Shown here in pieces: positions 55,343 to 63,599 of a DNA stretch of 64,000 nucleotides. Under the pieces are notes generated by a model. That model was not told where the DNA came from, made no database searches, and saw nothing but the letters and a program-made list of their open reading frames with translations. This DNA is from Rhodobacter sp. SY28-1 (GTDB lineage Bacteria > Pseudomonadota > Alphaproteobacteria > Rhodobacterales > Rhodobacteraceae): assembly GCF_005222785.1 (NCBI RefSeq), contig NZ_STGH01000002.1, positions 186,001 through 250,000 on the forward strand, read 5' to 3'. Made by a program: the position numbers and the translations under genes. The number at the start of each line of letters is the position of its first letter. Position 1 is the first letter of the stretch.

Positions 55343-55633
55343 TCAGGCCCGATGGCGCTGGAAGCCGGTCTGTTCCGCCCCTTCGATGACCGGACCGCCG
55401 CCCGGAATCTCCTTGGCGAAGAGGCTTTTCTTCGTGACCCGAAGCTGCAGCACCGGCCCATGTCCCGGTGACGGCACCGCATCGTCCACCACCTTGCAGA
55501 AGGTTCCGAACGGGGTCGTCTCGCACTCCATCACCTTGCCGTTCTTGACCACCCGCGTGATCTTGCGGCCTGCGCTCATTTCGACCACCACGTCGGCCAG
55601 ATCGCCGCGCAGCTTCACCTGTTTTCCGGCCAT
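55343..55633 (-). CDS. Small conserved hypothetical protein
   Basis: This 96-residue, basic protein has no signal peptide or membrane segment. Its start, MAGKQVKLRGDLADVVVEMS, is followed by a predicted beta-rich stretch with RKITRVVKNGKVMECETTPFGTF. It is not recognised. The ATG at 55633 has gaaagggg about 7 bp upstream. It lies 28 bp downstream of the lipoprotein start region in map terms: the lipoprotein gene upstream on the same strand ends at 55662, so the two may form one unit. Confidence 0.65.
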   Translation of the reverse strand: MAGKQVKLRGDLADVVVEMSAGRKITRVVKNGKVMECETTPFGTFCKVVDDAVPSPGHGPVLQLRVTKKSLFAKEIPGGGPVIEGAEQTGFQRHRA

Positions 55634-55661
55634 GCCGAACCCCTTTCCCGTTTCAGGACGA

Positions 55662-56675
55662 TCACTTCAACAATGACGAGCACAGCCGGGCCGCGTCGAG
55701 GATGGGCACGGTCACCGACTCGTAGGCGACGGCCAGCGGGTCCTTGAAGCTTTGGTCGAAGGCGAGCCCCTGACTGGTTTCCGACACCACGGCAGCGCCA
55801 ACGCTGCTGGTCGAGGTATTGGTCGGTGCCTTCAAAGCGTCGATCACCGCCGTCGCGGTGTTGGGCGGAGTGTTTGCATCGATGTTCACCGAGACCGACG
55901 GAACTGGTGCGACCGGCGCGGCGGCGGGCAAGGGCCTGGCGGCCGAGCCGCTGGCCCCCAGACGACGCTTCTGGTTGTAGGTGAACTGGATCTGCCGCGT
56001 CAGATAGGTGCGCGTCACGATATGCACGTCGCAGCGCTGGCCCTTGGCCATGGCATCGGTATCGGCACAGGGCGCCGTCATATCCTCGGGCACCTTGGTA
56101 TAGCCCAGCTGGCGATAAAGCTTGGACTTGCGGTCCAGCAGCACCGGACAGACCGTCTGATGGAAGTCGTGACTGTCGATCAGGGCCGACAGGAACGGCA
56201 CCCCGAAGGCGCGGACATCGACGAACTTCATGCTGACGGTGTCCAGCGAGCCGACCGAAAACACCCCGGAGAAGACCGGCGCGATGGCCCCGAGCGAGGC
56301 GGAAGAGGCGGCACTGCCGGTGATTGTCGGGAAGTTGACCGCAGGAAGCTCTTTCATGCCGGTCAGGTCGCCGGTCGAGGTTCCTGACGGCATCAGCGCG
56401 CCGATGTTGTCGCGGCTGGACAGGTAAGCAAGCGCCTGCTGCCGCATGCTGCCCATCCGCCCCATGTACAGCGATGTTGCCTCGTCCACCCCTCCTGAGG
56501 CAGGGGTGTAGATCAGATAGACATCGCCAACCTGCACCTCGCCACGCGGCGGATAGACCGGTGTCATGCCGATGGCCCGGGTCTGCGCGAAATACTCCAG
56601 ACGAAGGTCACGCTGCACCAAAGGGGCGCAGCCCAGCAAAACCAGAAGAAATGCGACGGCAATGCGCAGTGGCAT
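55662..56675 (-). CDS. Predicted lipoprotein of unknown function
   Basis: The 337-residue protein has a lipoprotein signal with lipobox LLGC (Cys at about 16), so it is probably attached to a membrane facing the periplasm. The mature part contains YPPRGEVQVGDVYLIYTP and a long Ala/Ser/Thr-rich stretch. A basic patch TRQIQFTYNQKRR precedes a Pro/Ala linker at about 245-270. I recognise no family. ATG 56675 has acggagc upstream. A transcript would continue into the small downstream gene. Confidence 0.72.
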   Translation of the reverse strand: MPLRIAVAFLLVLLGCAPLVQRDLRLEYFAQTRAIGMTPVYPPRGEVQVGDVYLIYTPASGGVDEATSLYMGRMGSMRQQALAYLSSRDNIGALMPSGTSTGDLTGMKELPAVNFPTITGSAASSASLGAIAPVFSGVFSVGSLDTVSMKFVDVRAFGVPFLSALIDSHDFHQTVCPVLLDRKSKLYRQLGYTKVPEDMTAPCADTDAMAKGQRCDVHIVTRTYLTRQIQFTYNQKRRLGASGSAARPLPAAAPVAPVPSVSVNIDANTPPNTATAVIDALKAPTNTSTSSVGAAVVSETSQGLAFDQSFKDPLAVAYESVTVPILDAARLCSSLLK

Positions 56676-56956
56676 GGTGAATGCTCCGTAAAAATTCCGT
56701 AATCAATATGCTTTTACACTGCGCCTTTTTCCCCGTTTTTGCAACGATTCCGCTCTCAGCCCCTCCTCCGGCAGCCTGCAAGCGTACCAGAACGCCTGCG
56801 CCCTGACGCGGATGCCTTGCGGCCATCGCACCGCGCGCGCCTCTGCCCGCGCTCCCTCCCACACGAATTCGCTTGAAAACCGGGCCTTTCGGGGGCATAC
56901 GGCGGCCCGGGCGCCTGCGGGAAACACCTCGCGGGCCCATCTGCAATGGAGAGACC

Positions 56957-57175
56957 ATGGCCAAGGAAGACATTCTCGAATTCCCCGGTGTCGTGAAGGA
57001 ACTCCTGCCGAACGCGACATTCAGGGTCGAACTCGAGAACGGCCATGAACTTATCGCGACGATGGCAGGCAAGATGCGCAAGAACCGCATCCGGGTTCTG
57101 GCCGGCGACAAGGTGCAGGTCGAGATGACCCCCTACGACCTGTCGAAGGGTCGCATCAACTATCGCTTCAAGTAA
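56957..57175 (+). CDS. infA: Translation initiation factor IF-1
   Basis: IF-1 binds the ribosomal A site during initiation. The 72-residue protein is a single S1/OB domain. [20 protein letters not shown] begins it, and [28 protein letters not shown] and [16 protein letters not shown] follow, shown here in parts. The ATG at 56957 is preceded by aatggaga. Length and sequence match alphaproteobacterial IF-1. maf follows only 6 bp after the stop. Confidence 0.97.
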   Translation: MAKEDILEFPGVVKELLPNATFRVELENGHELIATMAGKMRKNRIRVLAGDKVQVEMTPYDLSKGRINYRFK

Positions 57176-57181
57176 CTGATC

Positions 57182-57757
57182 TTGCGGCTTATCCTGGGAT
57201 CCGGCAGCCCGCGTCGCAAGGAATTGCTGGCGGGGCTTGGCATCATGCCCGACCTGATCCTGCCCCCCGACATCGATGAGACCCCGCAGAAGGGCGAATT
57301 GCCGCGCCCCTATGCGCTGCGGCTGGCGCGGGAGAAGGCGCTGGCGGTGCCAGCAGGCCCCGAGGACGTCGTGCTGTGTGCCGATACCACCGTTGCCCTG
57401 GGGCGGCGCATCCTGGGCAAGCCCGAGGACGCGGGAGAGGCTGCAGCCTTCCTGACAGCCCTCGCCGGGCGGCGGCACCAGGTGATCACCGGGATCGCGG
57501 TGCGCCGGGGCGACCGGATGCTGTCGCGTGACAGTGTCAGCGTGGTGCGGATGAAGCGGCTTTCGGATGACGAGTTGAACGCCTATCTCGCCAGCGGCGA
57601 ATGGCAGGGCAAGGCCGGGGGCTATGGCATCCAGGGATTGGCGGGGGCGTTGATCCCGTGGATTTCCGGGTCCTTCACCGGCATCATGGGCTTGCCGGTG
57701 GCCGAGACGGCGGCGCTGTTGACCTCCATCGGCTATCCGGTCTGGAGGCAGGCATGA
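57182..57757 (+). CDS. maf: Maf-like nucleoside triphosphate pyrophosphatase
   Basis: Maf proteins hydrolyse non-canonical or canonical nucleoside triphosphates to monophosphates. The 191-residue protein shows [14 protein letters not shown] at the start, [15 protein letters not shown] with the catalytic Asp, and [14 protein letters not shown], matching the family. The start is a TTG at 57182 in the same frame as infA, directly after the infA stop and an ATC codon. The stop overlaps the next ATG (ATGA). Confidence 0.92.
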   Translation: MRLILGSGSPRRKELLAGLGIMPDLILPPDIDETPQKGELPRPYALRLAREKALAVPAGPEDVVLCADTTVALGRRILGKPEDAGEAAAFLTALAGRRHQVITGIAVRRGDRMLSRDSVSVVRMKRLSDDELNAYLASGEWQGKAGGYGIQGLAGALIPWISGSFTGIMGLPVAETAALLTSIGYPVWRQA

Positions 57758-58803
57758 AGGGACGGCTTCTGGTTCTGGACGAGATCGACGGGCGGCAGGC
57801 TGCCGCGCTGATGGTCGACGGGCGGCTGGAGGAACTGGCCATCGACCCGGCCGATGATATGGCGATCCCCGGCGCGATCTACCGGGCCGTGGCGGACCGG
57901 CCGGTGAAGGGCCAGGGCGGAATCTTCGTCAAGCTTCCGGGTGGCTCGGGCTTCCTGCGGCAGATTTCCGGGGTGGCGCCCGGTCAGCGGCTGCTGGTGC
58001 AGGTTACCGGCCCGGCCGAGCCCGGCAAGGCGCTGCCGGTGACGACACGGCTGCTGTTCAAGTCGCGCTTTGCGATCGTGACCCCGGATGCGCCGGGCCT
58101 GAACATCAGCCGCCGGATCAAGGACGAGGAGCGGCGAGCCGAGCTGTCGGCCATGGCCGAGGCCGGAATGGCCGGCGCGGACGGGCGGCTTGGGCTGATC
58201 CTGCGGTCGGGTTGCATGGAGGCCGAGGATCAAGCCGTGGCCGAGGACATCGCCGCGATGCGGGGCCTTGCCGAGGCGGTGCTGGCCGATCTGTCGGGCG
58301 GGCCGGAGCTTCTGGTCGATGGCCCTTCGGCGCATGACCTGGCGTTCCGCGACTGGCTGGACCCGGCGGTGGACGATGCGGATACCGAGCCGGAGAGCTT
58401 TGAACGCCACGGGGTGCATGAGGCGGTGGAAGCGCTGCTTGCCGCCCGCGTCGATCTGGAGGCCGGGGCAAGCATGGTGATCGAGCCGACCCGGGCGCTG
58501 GTGGCAGTGGATGTGAACACCGGGCCGGATACGTCGCCTGCGGCGGCGCTGAAGGCGAATGTCGCGGCGGCGCGCGACCTGCCGCGGCAGCTCCGGCTGC
58601 GCGGGCTTGGCGGGCAGGTGGTGGTGGACTTCGCGCCGATGCCCAAGCGCGAGCGGCATATCCTGGATCAGGTGCTGAAGGCCGCGTTCAAGTCCGACGG
58701 CGAGGCGAACCTGGCAGGCTGGACCACGCTGGGCCTTTACGAGCTGACCCGGAAACGCGACCGGCTGCCGCTGGGCCAGCTGGTGCCCCGGGGGCAGGCA
58801 TGA
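57754..58803 (+). CDS. Ribonuclease E/G family protein, short form
   Basis: The 349-residue protein matches the RNase E/G catalytic core, with an S1-like N-domain ([12 protein letters not shown] near 50) and the DNase-I-like fold. Catalytic Asp253 is in VAVDVNTG and Asp292 in [13 protein letters not shown]. It ends at [15 protein letters not shown], just before where the CPxCxG zinc-link of RNase E would lie, so that motif is absent. It is much shorter than RNase E (over 900) or RNase G (about 490). It is coupled to maf (ATGA) and its stop overlaps the yacG start. Confidence 0.88.
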   Translation: MKGRLLVLDEIDGRQAAALMVDGRLEELAIDPADDMAIPGAIYRAVADRPVKGQGGIFVKLPGGSGFLRQISGVAPGQRLLVQVTGPAEPGKALPVTTRLLFKSRFAIVTPDAPGLNISRRIKDEERRAELSAMAEAGMAGADGRLGLILRSGCMEAEDQAVAEDIAAMRGLAEAVLADLSGGPELLVDGPSAHDLAFRDWLDPAVDDADTEPESFERHGVHEAVEALLAARVDLEAGASMVIEPTRALVAVDVNTGPDTSPAAALKANVAAARDLPRQLRLRGLGGQVVVDFAPMPKRERHILDQVLKAAFKSDGEANLAGWTTLGLYELTRKRDRLPLGQLVPRGQA

Positions 58804-58976
58804 GCTGCCCGATCTGCGGCAAACCCGTGGTGGTTGCCTACCACCCCTTCTGCTCACGCCGCTGCGCCGATGTGGACCTGGGCCGCTGGCTGAACGAGAG
58901 CTACCGCATCCCGGCCGAGAGCGAGGACGAAGCCGAGGATGGGCCCGCCGACGAGACCCCGCCAAAGGCGCATTGA
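58800..58976 (+). CDS. yacG: Zinc-binding DNA gyrase inhibitor YacG
   Basis: YacG binds zinc and inhibits DNA gyrase. The 58-residue protein has Cys ligands at 3, 6, 18 and 22 (SCPICGKP and FCSRRC), then DLGRWLNESYRIP, the family signature. The acidic tail is typical. The ATG at 58800 overlaps the RNase stop (ATGA), making this the last gene of infA-maf-rng-like-yacG. It was too short for a standard ORF cutoff but is clear. Confidence 0.93.
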   Translation: MSCPICGKPVVVAYHPFCSRRCADVDLGRWLNESYRIPAESEDEAEDGPADETPPKAH

Positions 58977-59056
58977 GGGTCGTTTTCCCTCTGGACAGCC
59001 CCCCGCCCCTTGAGTATCACCCGCCCACCAAAGGGGCAGCGCCCCATGGCCTCGGT

Positions 59057-59132
59057 GCCCAGATAGCTCAGTTGGTAGAGCAGCGGATTGAAAATCCGCG
59101 TGTCGCTGGTTCGATTCCGGCTCTGGGCACCA
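59057..59132 (+). tRNA. tRNA-Phe (GAA)
   Basis: A full cloverleaf folds: acceptor GCCCAGA/TCTGGGC, D-arm GCTC/GAGC, anticodon stem GCGGA/TCCGC with loop TTGAAAA (anticodon GAA), T-arm GCTGG/CCGGC with TTCGATT, and an encoded CCA end. The 76-nt length is normal. It follows yacG by 80 bp and borders a decayed region. Confidence 0.97.
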
Positions 59133-59879
59133 TAAATCTTCTTGTAACTATTTAAAATCAACAGCATAGACTATCATTTGTGTTTTTGATCCCCCTTGGC
59201 ATCCACCTTTCGTGGCGCACTGCGATCTTCTCTTGGGCACAGTGAATGCTGCGTCTCGGAGATGTTTCGACGGAGGGACATCGGGCAGACAGCTTAGGCA
59301 TACACTTCGTCTGGCACGAGAGTGACCCGATAGCCACTTCCTGAAATGAGGTTTCCGCCAATGTTTGGAATTGGGCCGCGCGTCCCACCCATCGGCGAGG
59401 CGGCGACAACCCTGGCAGTGCTCGCTCCCAGGAAGACATCACGTCAAATTGCAGCCACCTGATCTTCGCAGCCTTCATGCTGATAGGATCTACGGCGCGT
59501 ATCACGGCAATCTGACAGGTTGCAATTTGACGGGTTGCAGCTTGACGGCATGTTGCATTTCCATTTCGAACGGCAGGCACCACTCTCACCAGGTACCTAG
59601 CGGGTCTATGCACCCGGACGCAGAAACGTCGTTTCAGTCAGGAGAGGCGCCGGCAGAGTATTCTCGCTCTGCGCACTCGGCGCTCTCTGTCGGGTCGTCA
59701 GCACCCACCGAAATAGTCCCTAAGGTAATCGCCGTTTGCAATCACATCGAACGAGGCTGAAATGTGCTCGCCGCAAGCTTGCCACTATGTGGATTTTGGT
59801 CTGCGTCTCGGCTAACCTCCGGCGACCGAACTTCAAGGATCTTCTCAAGTACGGCATCGATCGACAACGGCTCCGACCT
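59133..59879. other. Gene-poor degraded region after tRNA-Phe
   Basis: No intact gene is recognised. The sequence is less GC-rich than the neighbouring core genes. Short frames on both strands lack homologous motifs and ribosome sites. A 15-bp tandem repeat sits at 59509. It leads into the collapsed restriction-modification locus and probably is the remains of an island inserted at the tRNA gene. Confidence 0.55.
59509..59553 (+). repeat. Three imperfect 15-bp tandem repeats
   Basis: AATCTGACAGGTTGC (59509-59523), AATTTGACGGGTTGC (59524-59538) and AGCTTGACGGCATGT (59539-59553) abut. In one frame they read as NLTGC-type pentads, faintly like pentapeptide repeats, but no gene supports that. 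Confidence 0.5.
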
Positions 59880-59970
59880 TGGCATTGAGGCCAGCCTCTT
59901 CAAGACCGCCGACAAGCTTCGCGGCAACATGGAGCCTTCGGACTACAAGCACGTCGGGAAACCGGACTAA
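59880..59970 (+). pseudogene. hsdM: hsdM remnant: N-terminus of type I DNA methyltransferase
   Basis: In the frame ending at the TAA at 59968-59970, about 25 residues read GIEASLFKTADKLRGNMEPSDYKHV. This is the N-terminus of HsdM, where functional proteins continue VLGLIFLKYISDAF. Here the sequence breaks after YKHV into GKPD and stops. All of the methyltransferase body, including the SAM and NPPF motifs, is missing. It is joined within a few bases to an hsdR fragment. Confidence 0.78.
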
Positions 59971-60212
59971 CGTCGGAGGAAATCGCTTTCTATGACGCGC
60001 TGGCGGATAGCCAGAGCGCCGTCGACACGCTGGGCAATGACCAGTTGAAGATTATCGCACATGCATTGCTCAAGGGACTTAAAGCGAATTTCAGCATTGA
60101 TTGGGCGCATCGAGACAGCGCGAGGGCTCGGCTGCGCGTGCTGGTCAAGCGGATTCTCCGGAAGTATGGCTATCCACCTGATCTGGAGGACGCTGCGGTG
60201 CGCGGGGTGTAG
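59964..60212 (+). pseudogene. hsdR: hsdR remnant: C-terminus of type I restriction endonuclease
   Basis: In the frame of 59964, about 82 residues match the HsdR C-terminal domain (DUF3387). Stretches include LTSEEIAFYDALAD, DQLKIIAHALLKGLKANFSI, and RVLVKRILRKYGYPPDLEDA. The frame ends at TAG (60210). There is no start codon, ribosome site, nuclease or helicase part. The fragment is in a different frame from the hsdM piece just upstream, so a deletion took out most of hsdM, hsdS and hsdR. Confidence 0.82.
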
Positions 60213-60582
60213 CTCTAAGCTGAGGCGCTGCTAGCGACCATGCAGACTTGACGACGTTCCAGCCAGCGCAATCCCAAGGGCCGCAGTGGCCCCAAGGGAT
60301 GGGTTTCGATACCCAAGCGATGGCAAACCCAATTGAAAGGAACTGCACACCGCATTGGAAGCACGAAATTGGCGCCTCCCGCCACGGCGTCTGTGAGGTC
60401 GCACTCGGCCCTTAGCCGCCGTTCGACCTCGCCCCAGGCTGTCTGGCCCCATCGCTCTTGTGCAGGCGATGCCCGCCTGGGAAAGCGATGCTGTTGAAAG
60501 TCAGGCCGCCCTCACACGTCGCTAGTCCTGCCGTTCCCTTGTGCTCACTTGCGTCCGGCGCGTTAGCTGCAGGCACCGCTTA
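60213..60582. other. Intergenic stretch without recognisable features
   Basis: No gene or repeat was recognised between the hsdR remnant and the DUF2478 gene. Short frames on both strands lack supporting motifs. It is likely residual island DNA. Confidence 0.5.
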
Positions 60583-61107
60583 TCACGCAGCTTCGATCGC
60601 AGGCGCGATTGCCCGGGAAGCCCAAGCTGCCAGCGCTTCGCAGTCTGGTGGCAGACGGCTGGCCAGTCCTCCGGCAAATTCCTCAAAGCCAGCCAGGTTC
60701 AAGCCATTCACTCCGACGATCACAGGTATCCCCAACGCCAGTGCCTCGGCGATCACCCCGCGAAAGCCGCGGCCTTCGGCTTCATGTTTGCCGAATTTGT
60801 TGACTATCAGAACATCTGCGCCACCCGCGAGGCTGGCTGCAACCAACCCGACAGCTGTTTCCAATGCGGCGGGGTCAAGCCTGCAACCGCGTGCAGACGG
60901 GCCGAGGTCCTGACTGATACGCAGGACCGGGCCATCTGGCAGAACCTGCACATCCATGTCGCAGGGGCCGGAGTCTGCTCGCTCGGAATTAATCTGTACG
61001 GTGCCGCAACATCTGAGACCACACGCGCCAAGATCGGCGGCGAGTTTGTGGAGAATGAGGTCGGTATCACCCCGACCGGGCGCCATCGTGTAGGCAAGGT
61101 TCATCTT
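60583..61107 (-). CDS. DUF2478 domain protein (molybdenum/nitrate locus-associated)
   Basis: This 174-residue protein matches DUF2478, which is often next to molybdenum cofactor or nitrate reductase genes. Stretches include NLAYTMAPGRGDTDLIL, the NTPase-like ADVLIVNKFGKHEAEGRG, and PVIVGVNGLNLAGFEEFAGG. The fold resembles P-loop-like MobB partners, but no classical Walker A is seen. The ATG at 61107 is preferred over 61128, which would lie inside moeA. It is the last gene of the minus-strand cluster. Confidence 0.82.
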   Translation of the reverse strand, partial: KMNLAYTMAPGRGDTDLILHKLAADLGACGLRCCGTVQINSERADSGPCDMDVQVLPDGPVLRISQDLGPSARGCRLDPAALETAVGLVAASLAGGADVLIVNKFGKHEAEGRGFRGVIAEALALGIPVIVGVNGLNLAGFEEFAGGLASRLPPDCEALAAWASRAIAPAIEAA

Positions 61108-61115
61108 GGTAGTCC

Positions 61116-62393
61116 TCAGTTTGGGCAAAAGGGCTGGAATTCAACCAATGCCCCAGCGGGAAGAATGTCAGCATCGGCGGGTAGGTAGATCAGGCCAGAC
61201 GCCATGGAGAGGCCCGCCACCCGAGAGGAATGCGTCTCGGGCTCAAAGCTTACGACTTCCCGTCCGTGCGGATCAAAACCGGTGCAATACGCGGGGCGAA
61301 CCTCGCAACGCCCTGGATTGCGGGTGATGTCCTGTGAGATGACGACATGCCTGCGTGCGACGCCGTGGCCAATTTCGCCTGTCAGGCGCTTGACCAGCGC
61401 CTCGCCGAACAGATGCCAGGTGATGAAGGCAGACAGCGGGTTGCCGGGAAGGCCAAGCCACAGGGCCCCCCGGACCTGCCCGAACGATATCGGCTTGCCC
61501 GGTTTGATTGCGACGCCGCTGAAGATGATATCGGCCCCCTTGGCGGTGAGGGCAGGCTTCACATGATCCTCTTCGCCAACTGAAATCCCGCCCGTGGTGA
61601 TCAACAGGTCAGCGATTTCCGCCAGTTCGGCGATCTGCAGGAACAACCCATCCCGGCTGTCGAGACCCGTTTCAATGGCGACCAGATCGATGTTCGGTCG
61701 CATCAAGGCCGCGCGCAGCATTGGCGTGTTCACGTCCCAGATCTGCGCCGCTGACCGGTCTGCGCCCGCCTGCCGGATTTCATCGCCGGTCACCAGAAGC
61801 GCCACGCGCAGGGGTCTGCGGACGCGCACCTGTGCCGCCCCGGCTGCGGCGCAGACCGCGATTTCGCGGGTGCCGAGGCGTCTCCCCTTTTGCAGGACGA
61901 GTGCGCCCGCAGCCATCTCGCTGCCTGCGCGGCGGATGTTCAGGCCGGGATTCGGGCGGTGGTCGATGCGGATGGTGCAGCCGGTCCGCTGGACGTCTTC
62001 CTGCATCACGACGGCATCCGCGCCGACCGGGATCGGGGCGCCGGTGAAGATGCGGCTGGCTTGCAGACCTGACAGCGGCGCGGCTGTCTGCCCGGCGGGA
62101 ATACGCGCGGCGACGGGCACGTCCCACGGACCCTGACCGGTCAAGGCAGACGTTGCGACTGCATAACCATCCATCGCGGAATTGTCGAAAGGCGGTGTGG
62201 GTAGAAGCGCTGTGACCGGGTCGGCAAGGATGCGGCCAAGGGCGTTATCGGTCGCAAGAAGCTCGGTTCCCGTGACCGCAGTCGTCCGGTCGCGGATCAG
62301 TGCCAGGGCGTCATCGACGCTGAGGAGGGCTTTGGCCGTGTCGCGCCGGTCGCAGCCACAGCCTGACGTGCCGATGGGGTGCAGGATCGTCAT
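61116..62393 (-). CDS. moeA: Molybdopterin molybdenumtransferase MoeA
   Basis: MoeA inserts molybdate into adenylylated molybdopterin to form the cofactor. The 425-residue protein shows TPPFDNSAMDGYAV, RIFTGAPIPVGADAVVMQED, LLITTGGISVGEEDHVKP and LPGNPLSAFITWHLF, all hallmarks. The N-terminus carries an extra short Cys-rich stretch (GTSGCGCDRRD) not usual for MoeA. Start 62393 overlaps the carbonic anhydrase stop by 4 bp. Context suggests dedication to a nitrate reductase, though that enzyme lies outside the window. Confidence 0.94.
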   Translation of the reverse strand: MTILHPIGTSGCGCDRRDTAKALLSVDDALALIRDRTTAVTGTELLATDNALGRILADPVTALLPTPPFDNSAMDGYAVATSALTGQGPWDVPVAARIPAGQTAAPLSGLQASRIFTGAPIPVGADAVVMQEDVQRTGCTIRIDHRPNPGLNIRRAGSEMAAGALVLQKGRRLGTREIAVCAAAGAAQVRVRRPLRVALLVTGDEIRQAGADRSAAQIWDVNTPMLRAALMRPNIDLVAIETGLDSRDGLFLQIAELAEIADLLITTGGISVGEEDHVKPALTAKGADIIFSGVAIKPGKPISFGQVRGALWLGLPGNPLSAFITWHLFGEALVKRLTGEIGHGVARRHVVISQDITRNPGRCEVRPAYCTGFDPHGREVVSFEPETHSSRVAGLSMASGLIYLPADADILPAGALVEFQPFCPN

Positions 62394-63007
62394 TCCGCTG
62401 CCTCCTCTTTGAAATGGCCCGGCCCGATGGTGCAGTCCAGATCGCGCAGGCGGCCATCTTTCAGGCCGTAGATCAGACCGTGGACGCGAACATTCGCGCC
62501 GCGCCGCCACGCCCGCTGCAGGATCGGCGTCTCGCAGACGCGGCGCACACCTTCGACCACGTTGAATTCGGCCAGACGGTCGCGCCGGCCTTCCATGTCC
62601 GGTTCGCGACCCAGATCAACGGCATAGGCCCGCGCCAGACGTCGGATCGGTTCAAGCCAGTGGTCCACCAGACCATGCGGCAGGTCCTCGGTCGCGGCCT
62701 TGATCCCGCCGCAGCCGTAATGGCCGCAGACGATGATTTCCCGCACCTTCAGCGCCTCGACCGCGAATTCCAGCGACGAAAGCAGGTTCATGTCGGACGA
62801 GTGGATGATGTTTGCGACGTTGCGGTGGACGAAGACCTCGCCCGGATCCAGACCCGCGACCACGTTGGCGGGCACCCGGCTGTCGGAACAGCCGATCCAG
62901 AAATATTCAGGCGCCTGCAGGGCGGCAAGCCGGGTGAAGTAGTCGGGCTCCTGGGCCTGCCGGTTTGCCGACCAGATTCGGTTGCGTGCCATCAGGTCAT
63001 TCAGCAT
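62390..63007 (-). CDS. can: Beta-carbonic anhydrase
   Basis: The enzyme interconverts CO2 and bicarbonate. The 205-residue protein has the beta-class zinc ligands: CSDSRVPAN (Cys and Asp/Arg dyad) and HYGCGGIKAA (His and Cys). The start at 63007 gives MLNDLMARNRIW with a GGAG 7-8 bp upstream; 63022 is an alternative without a ribosome site. It overlaps both moeA and the hemerythrin gene, so it is embedded in an accessory operon, an uncommon place for this enzyme. Confidence 0.93.
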   Translation of the reverse strand: MLNDLMARNRIWSANRQAQEPDYFTRLAALQAPEYFWIGCSDSRVPANVVAGLDPGEVFVHRNVANIIHSSDMNLLSSLEFAVEALKVREIIVCGHYGCGGIKAATEDLPHGLVDHWLEPIRRLARAYAVDLGREPDMEGRRDRLAEFNVVEGVRRVCETPILQRAWRRGANVRVHGLIYGLKDGRLRDLDCTIGPGHFKEEAAE

Positions 63008-63581
63008 CAGGTGTCTCCGCATAGGGGGACAGGCCCCGGCGCGCCCGCATCTGGCGGGACAGTTTTTGCAGATCGCGTCGCGTCAGCCGGGCGCGGGCGA
63101 TGGGCAGCAGGATGGCGTTTTCGGCGGCAAGGTGACGGCGCACATGACCCGCAAACCGTGTCAGCAACTGGCGATCTTCGGGAGTCAGCCCGGACCCGGT
63201 ATCCAGGCAGCGGGCAAGGGCCGACCGAAGTCCGGGCAAGAGGCCTGTTGCTTCGTCCAGATCAGTGCGGATCCGGGAGATCGCGCGGGCGATGCCGTCT
63301 TCTGCGGGGCAGCGGCGGGCAAGCAGAGGAAAAAGGTCCTCGGCCTCATCCCGCATGTGGATGTTCAGCTCTTCGTTCACAAAGCGCAGGACGGTTCGCG
63401 CGGCAGAGGGATCAAAGGACGCGGACAGGGCCAGCCAGTCGATCACGGAACACACCTGACGCTCGCGCAGATGATCAGCGCAGAGAAAGTCCAAAGGGGT
63501 CGCAAGCAGCGAGAGGTCGGTCGGCGACAGTCCGTCGCCGCGCCGTGCGATCTGCGTCTGCGAGGAATTCTGGCCCTTCAT
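62997..63581 (-). CDS. Hemerythrin-domain protein
   Basis: The 194-residue protein has a HHE-type four-helix fold: ADHLRERQVCSVIDWL, NIHMRDEAEDLFPLLARR and GHVRRHLAAENAILLPIARA supply the His/Glu ligands of a di-iron centre. Such proteins bind O2 or sense NO. It lies between a PPIase and carbonic anhydrase gene on the minus strand and overlaps the latter by 11 bp. Context suggests a role in nitrate or nitric-oxide metabolism. Confidence 0.88.
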   Translation of the reverse strand: MKGQNSSQTQIARRGDGLSPTDLSLLATPLDFLCADHLRERQVCSVIDWLALSASFDPSAARTVLRFVNEELNIHMRDEAEDLFPLLARRCPAEDGIARAISRIRTDLDEATGLLPGLRSALARCLDTGSGLTPEDRQLLTRFAGHVRRHLAAENAILLPIARARLTRRDLQKLSRQMRARRGLSPYAETPDAE

Positions 63582-63599
63582 GCCTACCCCTCGTGCTTT

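Noticed and set aside
59133-59160. Duplicated tRNA-Phe 3' end as an island attachment site
   Set aside because: No second copy of the tRNA 3' sequence was found within the window, so attL/attR cannot be supported.
59365-59760. Plus-strand frame with NLTGCNLTGC, faintly like pentapeptide repeats
   Set aside because: Only three short tandem units, explained by the 15-bp DNA repeat; no start context.
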